NCBI GenBank assembly: GCA_022496805.1
Contig: CM040088.1
Location: 3,038,001 to 3,102,000 of the forward strand
Origin: Pohlia nutans
Taxonomy: Eukaryota; Streptophyta; Bryopsida; Bryales; Mniaceae
Direction: 5' to 3'
Length of the DNA stretch: 64,000 nucleotides
A model generated the notes under the pieces. The model was not told the origin of the DNA. It worked only from the letters and a program-made list of their open reading frames with translations, and made no database searches. Positions 12,903 to 23,099 of the stretch are shown piece by piece; positions within the stretch are counted from its first letter, which is position 1, and every line of letters starts with the position of its first letter. The position numbers and the translations under genes are program-made.

Positions 12903-13235
12903 TAAACACACAATTCGCTATTTATGCACTTAGCCATATAATAATGCACTTGGTCCCCAAGTGCATAAATTTTTTTGTCTAATTTTTAAGAAAAAAACCG
13001 ACGATTATTGTCTTTCTTCAATCCCTTACATTGTAAACAAATAATTATTTTAATTATTTTTAATCTTATCTTTATTTTTTCATTTTTATCTTGATTTCTT
13101 TCTTGTCTTCTTTCTTGTCTTCCTCTTGTCTTTATTCTTGTCTTCCTTTTTGTCTTTGTTCTTGTCTTTTTTTTTCCTTCTATTTATTCTTCAGCTGTGG
13201 CTGCTGAACCCTAAACAATGGGAGCAGAGCAAAAC

Positions 13236-13266
<31 letters not shown>

Positions 13267-13899
13267 AAAAAAATTAATTTTTTTTTTTGAAAATTTTCTA
13301 TTTTTAGCCGTTGGGTGCGCGGCCGTGCACCCAAAGACCCTCCCATCTCCATCTCCCTCCCCTCCCCCTCTCGTCATATATATAGGGGAGAGAAGAGGAA
13401 CTCTCCCATTCACTCTCCCACTCCCTCTCCCTCCCCTCTTTCCTCTCCCCTATATATATATATGAGTAGAGGAGAAGGAGATGAAGAGGGAAAAGAGAGA
13501 TGGGAGGGTTTTTTGGGTGCGCGGCCGCGCACCCCAACGGCTAAAAATAGAAAAAATTTGAATTGTTTTTTTTTTTTTTTTTTGCTTTGCTCCCATTATT
13601 TAGGGTTCATCAGCCACAGCTGAAAAAAAAGTAGAAGGAAAAAAAGACAAGAAGGAAGACAAGAAGAAAGACAAGAGGAAGTCAAGAAAGAAGACAAGAA
13701 AGAAACCAAGATAAAAATGAAAAGATAAAGATAAGAATAAAAAATAATTAAAATGATTATTTGTTTACAATGTAAGTGATTGTAGAAAGACAACATTGAT
13801 GTTTTTTAGAGAACTTTTTAACCAATTTTTTTTAAAGTCACATATGCTTATGAAATGAGCGCACTTGGCCAAGTGCATAAATAACAAATTGCGTGTTTA
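12903..13899. mobile_element. 1-kb fold-back element
   Basis: A giant imperfect palindrome of almost 1 kb. Arms start TAAACACACAATTCGCTATT and end in the complement, flanked by TA. The arms carry mirrored TCTTGTCTTC-type tracts, poly-A/T runs and, near the centre, GGGTGCGCGGCCGTGCACCC and its partner. Open frames inside are low-complexity artefacts. The TA flank suggests a Tc1/mariner-type origin; this is inference. Confidence 0.8.
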
Positions 13900-14064
13900 T
13901 AGCTATTGAGCGTACAAGAAACATCTCACCTACAACAAAGTTGCACTTAGCTACGAACAACAATCAACCAACTATGCATGTATCAAGTAGCGGCCTCTTT
14001 CTCCTGCCACATACCAATTATCAAATACTTTCTGGTATGGAAAGCTCTCAAGGGTGTAGATGCG

Positions 14065-16971
14065 TTAGGAAAACATTCCCACTACAACCTCCAAGTTCTC
14101 CATCAAGCTTGATCGCAACTTGGACTTGAGGAACTTCGCCGATGAGAACAACCTTTCATCTTCTACACTCCCAATAACATGCACCACAACGATTTCAACG
14201 AGCTTTATAAACTCGTTGAAGTTTTGCACGAGTACGCTATTACCATTCAACACCCTCCAAACTTTTGTCAAAGGGTTAACATCAAACGAAGGCAACATGG
14301 CTGACCGGGCATTGCTTTTCATGCAACACTTAAACAGACCATATTGGGACATAAGCTGATCACGGTCAATGAGAGGGGGAATGAGAAATTTAGTCTCACC
14401 GTCCCCAATAATCTTGCCGTGACCATATGTGTCCATTAAAGTCCGCAGGTGCTTGTCAAACTGCTCCTCAGCGTTTCCCTGCAACCAATATTGAGGGTAG
14501 AGGATGCCCATGGCATTCATAATATAGTATACGAGAAATCTTGCATCAAGTTCCGCAATCACCTTTGTGGCAGCAGCTGAAGTGTAAAGCCAACGGGATA
14601 ATTAGAAAATTATATGATGAAACAAAGCCAAACACGTAAAGTGCAATCAAAAAAAGAAAACCAAACATGCACAGGTTTAGGAATTTTACCTGTGCATTCG
14701 CTTTTAACCTTTGCCATGAGGGTAGCCCACATGACACAGTCAACAAGAGCTCTTTTGTGCTCCGCATAGATTTGCTCACTATGGCAAACAAAACTGAGAA
14801 TTGCAGAGTCATCGTTCAAGTCCGTAATCCACTTGATGTGGATCTGCTCGTGACTACAATCCAACAAGTTGTTGAAAGACCAAAACTCGTCCGTAGAGAA
14901 TGAGATCCCTCTATCTTCATACATGGTATGCAACGATGTTTGGCAAACTTTCACAACTGCCACAAAGTCTACAATGTAGACATCTTGCTTTTGAGCAAAG
15001 TTCACCAAACAATCGATGGCATCTAGTAAGGGCAGCAGTGCGCACATGCCTAACAGAGGGTATGGGTCAAGGAGTAACATGAGGCATGCCTACACACAAT
15101 GCCACACAAAACATTAGCAAGCAACAATAAATGAACAAGCTACAAAAATGAAAGTATACAAAAGCATACAAAAGGAAAAACAAGTAAGAGTTGAGAATTT
15201 TACCTCGGCCTTGTTGTTTTCTTCAAAATCAGGTGCCATCTTGTAGATGAGAGAACGATACTCCGACAAAAGCCGCCTAAGGGGCTCTATCAAAGAAACC
15301 CAACGGGTCTCCACATTTCTCAACAATTTTAGCCCTTTTGTTTCAGTTAATTCCGCCAATTGTCTGAACTCTGCAAAACGCTTCGGGCTATGTTTGAAGT
15401 ACGCGTATGTCACAGTAAAGAAATTTTCAATGGCCTTAAAGATGCCCATCGTGGACAAGGCCTTGTACGCCAAATTACACTTGTGAGCAACACAGTGGAT
15501 GCCATTGGCAAATGGCGCATGATTCTCCCAAATTTGGGTTGTGACCCCATTTTGATGGCCTTGCAGTGTTATTGCACCGTCTGCGCCAAAAGAAATAAGT
15601 TTGTTTGCAATTTGACTGTTGGACAGCCTACACCCAGTTGCAACACCCTCTATGATAAGAAAAGTTAGATTGTTAGAATTACTGGAGCACTCAACCCTTT
15701 ACAAAGACACCATAAGTGGGACCTGAAGCCAATTTTCGATAATATACGCATAGACAGACAAATAACTACCATTGTCAACACTTGTGACTTCATCAATTGT
15801 AACTGCGATATAACGAGCAGCTTTGATTCGATTCCTAGTTTCCTCACAAACTTGCTTATACATATAACCGGCCATAGCCCAACCAGAACTATCAGCCCAA
15901 TGAGCCATCGAAAGATCAGGGACAACAAACAACTTATACAATGCAAGACGGGACTCATAATCTACCATCGGACTACCTTCACTATGCAATTGAAACAAAG
16001 TGGCGAATTAAACCCTCTTCTGCGTGCCTCAACGGTTGTACAATGATTGATCTGCTGGAGAACCGTGGTTGGGGTACGGGCAACAAATAAGCGAAGATTC
16101 TTCTTGTGCCGACATTGGGTTGCGATGTATTGATCGCCCTTCTTCACATTGTACTTGGGAATGTCCTTTTTAGCTGTACGCTTTCCATCGTGCTTAAACA
16201 AAGTATCGGATTTTGGTGCTATGATGCACGGTTTGCGATCAAACGCAAAGTAGGCCTTGCACTTCACCATTTGCAAGATGTTGTCGTTGGCCAAAATTGC
16301 TTCAGCCCAAGGGAGTTTCGCTGCCCAAATGGTCTGGAACTTTTGGTGTTTAACATATCGTTTTTGTGCCTTGCTTTTTGCAGATTGTCCTTTCCGCTTC
16401 AACGTAGCACTCTTCTTCTTAGGCGGGGACTTAGCTTCTTCATTGCCCATTGAATCAGAATCAGCATGAACTTCAACCAACCCTGTATTATCTTGATTTG
16501 CAGACTCCTCAGACAACGTGATGAGGGGCGGTTTGGAGCTCAAGACAACAGTATCACCAGATCCGGATGACGATCCAGGAGTGATTGTCGTGTCAAAAGA
16601 CACAACCTTTCCCTTGCCCGTCTTCAACGTTGTGAGAATCTCTGCAACGCGTCGGAGTTTGGGAACTCATCGGCACTAACTTCCTCTGTTCCCAACACAT
16701 TTGGCATCAAAGAATCCAAAACAAGATTCAAGGGCTGGCCGGATGCCATATTTCACGAGCTCAAAAAGTAGGATTTCATTGTTGATTTCTTTGCTGCATC
16801 CCACCTTGCTTTTGCAATCATGGCATTCTTCCTCTTCAGCTCTACGTGCGCCACTGCTAGCGCGTCCTTGGCCTACCAATCTGCCTTCTTCTTCGCCTAT
16901 CTTGCTTCGACTGCTGCCCGCGTCGCCACACCTGCAAGATCCAAATTGGAACCATCGTCCTCCACAGCCAT
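14065..16971 (-). pseudogene. hAT-superfamily transposase pseudogene
   Basis: Minus-strand reading starts at an ATG at 16971 (MAVEDDGSNLDLAG). It continues through a Lys/Ser-rich N-terminus and a diverged zinc-finger-like region at about 16350-16050 (FDRKPCIIAPKSDTLFKH). The core follows (AVTIDEVTSVDNGSYLSVYAY, about 15830-15750), then NVETRWVSLIEPLRRLLSEY near 15300. The hAT C-terminal dimerisation motif (GSVEDERLFSSAKFLKSKLR) lies near 14130. The overall pattern resembles ZNF862/C17orf113-like hAT proteins of plants. Several in-frame stops in the first 110 codons and a frameshift near 16010 show inactivity. Some interruptions downstream (about 15090 and 14590) could be introns. The element's own ends were not found. 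Confidence 0.8.
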
Positions 16972-17184
16972 TGTAAACAATGTGAGAACCACGCTGAATG
17001 AACCCACTCTAAGCAGATGAACTAAAAACAAGGACGACAACCCAAAACAACAGGAGTTTGAAGAACCAGACAATGCGCAAGGAAGAAAACAATGCGTACA
17101 AAACAACAAATGATTGAAGAACCACACAATAAATACAAGTGAGATCCATTCCGAAACACGGTGATTATACAGCGGTCGCGGCCA

Positions 17185-17528
17185 CCAATGCAGCGGCGGC
17201 GCAATCTGCACACCTCTGGCCACTAATGCGGAACTTCACCAACTTAAACTGATTCTGCAAAAAAGAAATTTGATGCACAAAAATGCTAAACCGCTAGGCC
17301 TAAGCCTTGCCCTTAGCAAGTCAGTGGCGGTGCAATCTGCACTCCTCCGGCCACCAATGCAGAACTTCACAAACTAACCAATTTCAACTGATTCTGTCCA
17401 AAAAAAATTTAATGCACAGAAATGCACACCCGCCAGGCCTAAGCCCTGTCCTCAACGAGTCAGTGGCGGCGCAATCTTCACACCTCCGGCCACTAATGCG
17501 GAACTTCACCAACTTCATCTACTTCTGC

Positions 17529-17560
<32 letters not shown>

Positions 17561-17600
17561 GATGCACACAAATGCGCACCCTAAAGCCTAAACCCTGCCC
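17185..17600. repeat. Three tandem ~140-bp units
   Basis: Starting at about 17185, 17323 and 17462, three units repeat GTGGCGGCGCAATCTGCAC, CACTAATGCGGAACTTCACC, an A-rich tract, and GCCTAAGCCCTGCCCTCAAC. The third holds a long A run (about 17528-17557). It lies just upstream of the hAT pseudogene and may be its promoter-side or subterminal repeat. Confidence 0.85.
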
Positions 17601-17770
17601 TCAACCCAATAGGCGACAAGGCTAGGACTAAAACCGCAAGCTATAGAGAACCAGGGGCAAAACTAATTGTACAAAGCGGCGATCCCACCAAACACCGAAG
17701 CGCAAAGGTAGCAACAGAGCTCAGGAAAATGAGGAATAAGACATGTCCAGCATACACAAATGGCGAACTT

Positions 17771-17829
17771 CAAGCATACTCGGGCGGAGATCCGGCAATA
17801 CTCGGGCGGAGATCCGACAATACCTGGGC
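17771..17829. repeat. Short 20-bp direct repeats
   Basis: Three copies of a unit like ATACTCGGGCGGAGATCCGG, the last diverged (ATACCTGGGCGAGAAACC). Confidence 0.8.
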
Positions 17830-18385
17830 GAGAAACCCTAAAGCTGTCGTGGATTTTGGTACCCAGCTGGCGCTACAGAGGACCCCGCGAGTGCCGACGT
17901 GGCGATATGCATGTGTTTTGCCCTCATTGGTTAACACAAGGAGTTCGCCAGGGGTGAAAGATAAGTGCTTCCATACGAACTGAATGGAACTCATGATGGT
18001 GTTCAACAGTAAGACAGTGTAGCAATTCAAATCAGAGCATCTCCACTCCTACACGCTAGAGATGACTCGTTGAAATTATTCATTTACGTTTGAAGGGCCT
18101 TTGCACTTACACTCCCCTCACACCCTTGCACGCCCCTCACACATCAAAAGTGCACATCAAATAGTCATTGGACCAGTCACAAGTAGAATGTGGGGATATA
18201 ATCAACTAAATAGTGATTTGAAGAGTCATTTCTTGACACGCTAGGATTGAGAGTCAAGAGGCATTTTGGAAGGGCCCTTGACACTTTTCATCTAGTTCTG
18301 GAGTGTGAAGGACTCTGGGAGGGCTGTGGTGGAGCTGCTCTCAGTCCATTCAAGTTACTAATCAGCGGAAGAGATTTGGTAATTA
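17830..18385. other. Intergenic, no gene seen
   Basis: No supportable gene. Around 18095-18150 the phrase CACACCCTTGCAC / CACGCCCCTCACAC is repeated locally. Confidence 0.4.
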
Positions 18386-18847
18386 GGCCCTCTTTACACT
18401 ACAAGCAAGAAGCCGTGGAGAAAACCTCACAAGGGCCATGGCTCATCCTTGAGAAGCCAACCTTTGAACTTGACGGCCTTTGGATATAATGTAAAGTGAG
18501 AAGGGGCCACAAAATAAAGTGCTGATTTTTTATAATAAAGTTCTTACATATTTCTTAAAAAATAAAAAAGGATTGATTGTGAGAATTTTGGCCAAACGAC
18601 CCCCCGGATTTTGCGTTAGACCCACCTCTTGAGGTGGGCTTGACGCAAAATCTGGGGGCCTTGAAAAATGTGCACTTTGTTGCCACGAAGGACAAAAGTG
18701 TTGTCCATGTCATTTTCTCCTCCTTCGGTCCCTTGGACTGAAAATTTCGGATGTAAAGTGACATTCTTTGATCTTCTCGGTTTTTAGGCCTCCCATTGGC
18801 TGAAATTTCTTTCTTCACGGCTTCTCGCCTCTAGTGTAAAGAGGCCC
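18386..18847. mobile_element. Harbinger-like MITE with TTA duplication
   Basis: Inverted ends: GGCCCTCTTTACACTACAAG at the left and TAGTGTAAAGAGGCCC at the right. Homology between the two ends extends about 40 bp (AGAAGCCGTGGAGAAA). Both sides are flanked by TTA. This end/target combination fits PIF/Harbinger. Related to 36901-37452. Confidence 0.85.
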
Positions 18848-19889
18848 TTAGTACTGTCTGTATCCCATGCATTCATTCATGCAGGATTTCCTCGTCATTC
18901 ATGCCTACTCGTTCTGTAGCAGCGTAGCCCTCAGTACATCGATTACCAGCCCTGAACATTCATAACCACAGGACTGACCGTTATGCGTTTTTTGATGCAC
19001 GGAATAATATTCGAAATATTTCAAGCACAAGTTCAGTTAAATTTAGACCACAGTGACGGCACAGCTCACACTCGGTAACTAATCCAAGGTAGTTACCAAG
19101 GGAAGATTGATTTCCCTGGGTAGTTACCAAGGGGATTAATTTCCCTGCCGGACCAATTGAATGGAGACAGGCCTACCGCCGATACTCCTCAGTCTGACAA
19201 AACACCAAAATTTACTACAAATTTACACATGATATTATAGAGTTATCTGTAAAGTAGAGAAAAAAGTTTCACAAGAGGAAAGACAAGGCATAAATAAAGG
19301 CATAAATAGATTTTTAGCTTGAAAAGCAGTAAAAGCAAGTTTTGACTCTACCTTGCCCCAGAGTAGATGGTGCAGCATATTCCACACCCAACAAGACCAA
19401 ATCAGTAACTAACAGGACAGGTGGAGTCCCAAGATGATGCATGGAGGAAAGGCAATGAACATGAAGGCTACTGAATGTTGTGTTTAATTTCGACCAATAA
19501 CAATGCTCTGTATTGTTAAAGAGATTTGAACCTTGAACCTCCCCAATGCTAAAGAAGCTCCCCTATACCTCATACGAGTTCCCAAGGGAGAATCTCGACA
19601 TACCCCCACACCAAGCACATGCTCACCCACACCAAACAAGCCGGCACTTCATGTCAGAGATGGACAATGACAGTTATTTACAGAACAAAAGCTCCTGTCA
19701 ACAGACAAGCTATCTGGCTTTGACTTTACAGATAACTCTAATTTGGTAAATCTATCTACGAGTATCTTAGAGCCTTTTTACATGTATGATCCAAAGCATA
19801 TGCGTTGGATGCATTGTAAGATCTTGCATGAAGCCTACTTACATTGTAAGATCCAAGCACATGTTTTGGTGGAGCAAAAAATTCTTGCT
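18848..19889. other. Intergenic with one MITE end
   Basis: No gene seen. 19363-19482 matches the right portion of 30562-30734 (GTAGATGGTG, ATTCCACACCCAACAA, AAGGCTACTGAATGTTGTG), so it is a left-truncated MITE. A locally repeated GGTAGTTACCAAGGG pair lies at 19090-19132. Confidence 0.55.
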
Positions 19890-20146
19890 CGGGGGCTGCA
19901 CTATGCTAAACATATATGAGTATGCGTGAGTGCATAGAAGGGCTATTAATTTGAACATTGCCGTATTACGTATACATACAATAAACACATTTAGAACTCA
20001 AAATATTCACGCAGACTTACATTAAACATATATTTAAAACGGAATATATCTATATACAAAGGTATTTAGACATATAACCTCTCGTATATAAAGAAGGGGT
20101 CATGAACGCACGTGATTCTCAAATATAATGTAGAGTGCACCCCGGG
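19890..20146. mobile_element. hAT-like MITE, relative of 9951-10363
   Basis: Ends CGGGGGCTGCACTATG and GAGTGCACCCCGGG are inverted. The internal GTGAGTGC / CACGTGATTCTC blocks match 9951-10363. Flanks ATTCTTGC and ATTTCATG are only a weak 8-bp duplication. Confidence 0.6.
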
Positions 20147-20555
20147 ATTTCATGCAGCACCCAAAATACGTTGGAGCAACTTCTTGCATGCATTAGGTTA
20201 AAAAAATAAATTTTACAAGAGCACACTATATTTACCACAAATGTACTTGACGAACACAAATTCTGTACCGCTCTCACTTTGGGTGACTGGTGTGAATGGG
20301 CCATCAGGCACTCATGTTCACATGTGCACTCGTGGACAGAATCTCTATTGAGCCTGTCTGTGTTGAACTATTCATGACTTCATGGTGGCCCACTGCCCTG
20401 CTACTAACTTATACAAGTGTAGCTGAACATACCATCGTAAGTTCGTAGAAGGTTGAATGCTCTTGCCGTAACATTCTTCACAACTGCCTTTTTCTATAGG
20501 AAATGTCTTGCCGTGGCCTGAAGGTTTACAATGCTACTCTCCAAACATCATTTTT
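20147..20555. other. Intergenic, no gene seen
   Basis: No gene or repeat boundary recognised. Confidence 0.4.
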
Positions 20556-21455
20556 ACTGCCCTGTACAGTACCCTACAGTAACTATCCGTCACCTTGAGT
20601 TTACAAAGGTTTGCCATTAGAAAATAATAAAATTGGGATTTTTGAGTCAAATTTGAATCTGTTGCAAAACACAAGATACACAATACATACTGTTGAGATT
20701 GGATAAAAATAATTTCTTACCCATTTTCACTTGAAGTTTAAAACTCCATTTTTAAATCCTAAATTCAAATGATGATAAATACAAGTTTTGTTACTTACAA
20801 GGTATAAAACTCTTAATGGGAAGAATGTAAATCCTCTATAGAATCATATGCAAAAGAAATCATGATTTTTGGAGGTTTATTAACTATAAAATTACTGATA
20901 GAAATGTCTTATCCTAAATTGCTCAATTTCCCAATGAGTTTTTTATTAAAAAAAAAATCACCCCCAAAATGTCAAAAAAACGAAAAAAATTATAAATATT
21001 AAATGAAACAATTATATATGCTAACAAATTATTTTTAAAAATAATTTGGGATGAAATATTAAAAAATAAAAAATTCACTTGGAAATTGAGTAACTTAGGA
21101 TAAGAAGTTTTAATCAGTGATTTAATAGGCAATAAACCTCCAAAAATCATGATTTTTTTTGGATATGATTCTATAGAGGATTTGCATTCTTCCCATTAAG
21201 AGTTTTATACTTTGTAAGTAACAAAATTTGTATTTATCATCGTTTGAATTTAGGGTTAAAAAATGAGTTTTTAACTTCAAGTGAAAATGGGTCAGAAATC
21301 ATTTTTATCAAATCTCAACAACATGTGTTGTGTATCTTGTGTTTTGCAAAATATTCAAATTTGGCTCAAAATTTCCAATTTTATCATTTTCTAATGGCAA
21401 ACCTTTGAAAACCTAAGGTGAAAAATATTTAGTGTAGGGTACTGTACAGTAAAAC
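20556..21455. mobile_element. 0.9-kb fold-back element
   Basis: Two arms of roughly 400 bp (20556-20975 and 21050-21455) are inverted copies of each other. Both carry CTGTACAGTACCCTACA at the tip, then CAAAGGTTTGCCATTAG, TTCCCATTAAGAGTTTTATAC and CCTCTATAGAATCATATG. A short AT-rich loop separates them. Non-coding. The transcript would form a long hairpin. Confidence 0.9.
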
Positions 21456-21477
21456 CGTAGAAATAAGAGCAAGTAAA

Positions 21478-21866
21478 GACTAGGGAATTTTTTTGGTTCT
21501 TGGGTCATTTAACTTTAGGCTACAAAGTTGGCATGCAAGTGAATGAGGTGGTTTTTTAATACTTTATTTATTTATTTATTTAATTTCAAAAACTTGGCGA
21601 CAAATCTTTATTTTTTCATACATCCTATCTTTCTCATCCAACATATTGGTCTTCCACAAAACACTACATAGTGTCTTTTTCATCCAACATCTTGGCCTTT
21701 CATCTATTGCATGTGGCTCACAAAGTCCCAACTTGGCTTTCAAGTAGCGTGTGCCAATGCTTTGGTGGCTACATAAGGTGACATTTTACTCATTATGTGA
21801 TTCTCCTAGTGGATTTTTGTAGCAAACTGGCTATAAAAAGCCAGGATAAAAACCTTGGTAAAGACA
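21478..21866 (+). repeat. Dispersed repeat, inverted copy of 9418-9815
   Basis: Starts with TTGGGTCATTTAACTTTAGG and ends with GGCTATAAAAAGCCAGG. Matched in inverted orientation at 9418-9815. No coding capacity. Confidence 0.75.
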
Positions 21867-22323
21867 ATTCAAGAATTTTATGTTGCAGTACGTGTGGTGG
21901 TGATGGGATCTTTGATACCATTTTCAAATTAAACTAACCTTATATAATCATACTAGAATAAAGAATCTATGTTGTGGCCAAGCACCATGTGTCAAAGGGT
22001 ATGAATAGTGAGGTCTATCTTTGTTGCCCTGTTTCAAAGATAGACTGTATGGCATTTATCTAAACTACAAGTATTTCAAACTACAATAGTAAGTGCAACT
22101 CTCATTCAAGATGTTTCCTTTTTGAACTAGGTACAAGAACATACATACTAGTGTAAATTTCATTTTTTCTTCAAACATAGTATTCTTGAAAAGAGAAATT
22201 GGGGTCTCCTCTATCTTAGAGAAATATTTCTTTACAAGTACCGCTATAGAGCCAAGAAAGATTGAATTCAAGATTTTCTTATAGCCTCAAGCAAATGAAG
22301 GCAAAATAAGGGCCTAGTAGATA
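21867..22323. other. Intergenic, no gene seen
   Basis: No supportable gene or RNA. Confidence 0.4.
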
Positions 22324-22475
22324 CACTACAAGCAAACCGGTCAAATCTAACTTACTTTTCACTTATGGGAATCGCAAAAAAAGTACCTTTTCCTTGTCCT
22401 CTGTGACCAAATGCACTCACCAATTCTAGAACGGCTAAAAATAGCAAGTGAGAAGTGACCAATTTGCTTGTAGTG
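22324..22475. mobile_element. CACTA-like MITE
   Basis: A 152-bp element with ends CACTACAAGCAAACCGGTCA and TGACCAATTTGCTTGTAGTG. The CACTA terminus and 3-bp flanks (ATA/ATG) fit a miniature CACTA (En/Spm) element. Confidence 0.82.
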
Positions 22476-23099
22476 ATGGTACCATGTGTGAAAGAACAGG
22501 TGAAGAGATGGAAAATTTAATTGATCGACAAGGTTCAGTTTTTATGGATCCCAGGCTCTACTCTATTATATTCAAGAATTAATGTTATGGAAGGCTTTCA
22601 TTGCAGAAACTGAAGTCCGCAAACAACCCTGGAATAGTCAGTGTCTGTTAGTAGCTAGAACAGACACATATACCGGTATAAGCTTAACATACATACATAG
22701 GACTGTAGAGAAATATTGAGCTTACCATGCCATCTGATCAATGGAGATGTCTGTAGAGCGACCGACACGGGAATGAACAGAAGCACAAACCGACCACGTT
22801 GGAACTGTTGCTAGCTCGATCTTACTAGCTAACGGAGGAGTAAGTTAACAAGCATTGTAGGCGAGGGAGGGATATATGGCCGGGATCATGGATCATTTAC
22901 CTCCAATTGTCGGAGAATTCATATCATAGACTTTCAAAGTTAGTTTGAAACCTGTTGAAGAGCCACTATTTTAAAACTGTTGGAGAATGGGGAAACGATT
23001 AGGAAGCTAAGGACTCACTGTGAGCTCAGATTATTAGTGTTGAATTGGATTTTAGCTGTGTTCCGGACGTTGTTGTTGGAAGCAGTGAGAGCTTTGGCG
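22476..23099. other. Upstream region of MCTP gene
   Basis: Presumed promoter and 5' leader of the plus-strand MCTP gene. An ATG at 22980 is in frame with the CDS start. It would add 40 residues unlike the family N-terminus, so the start at 23100 is preferred. No clear TATA box chosen. Confidence 0.4.

Noticed and set aside
13180..13796. Several open frames of 66-102 codons
   Set aside because: Low-complexity products of CT-rich microsatellites inside a fold-back element.
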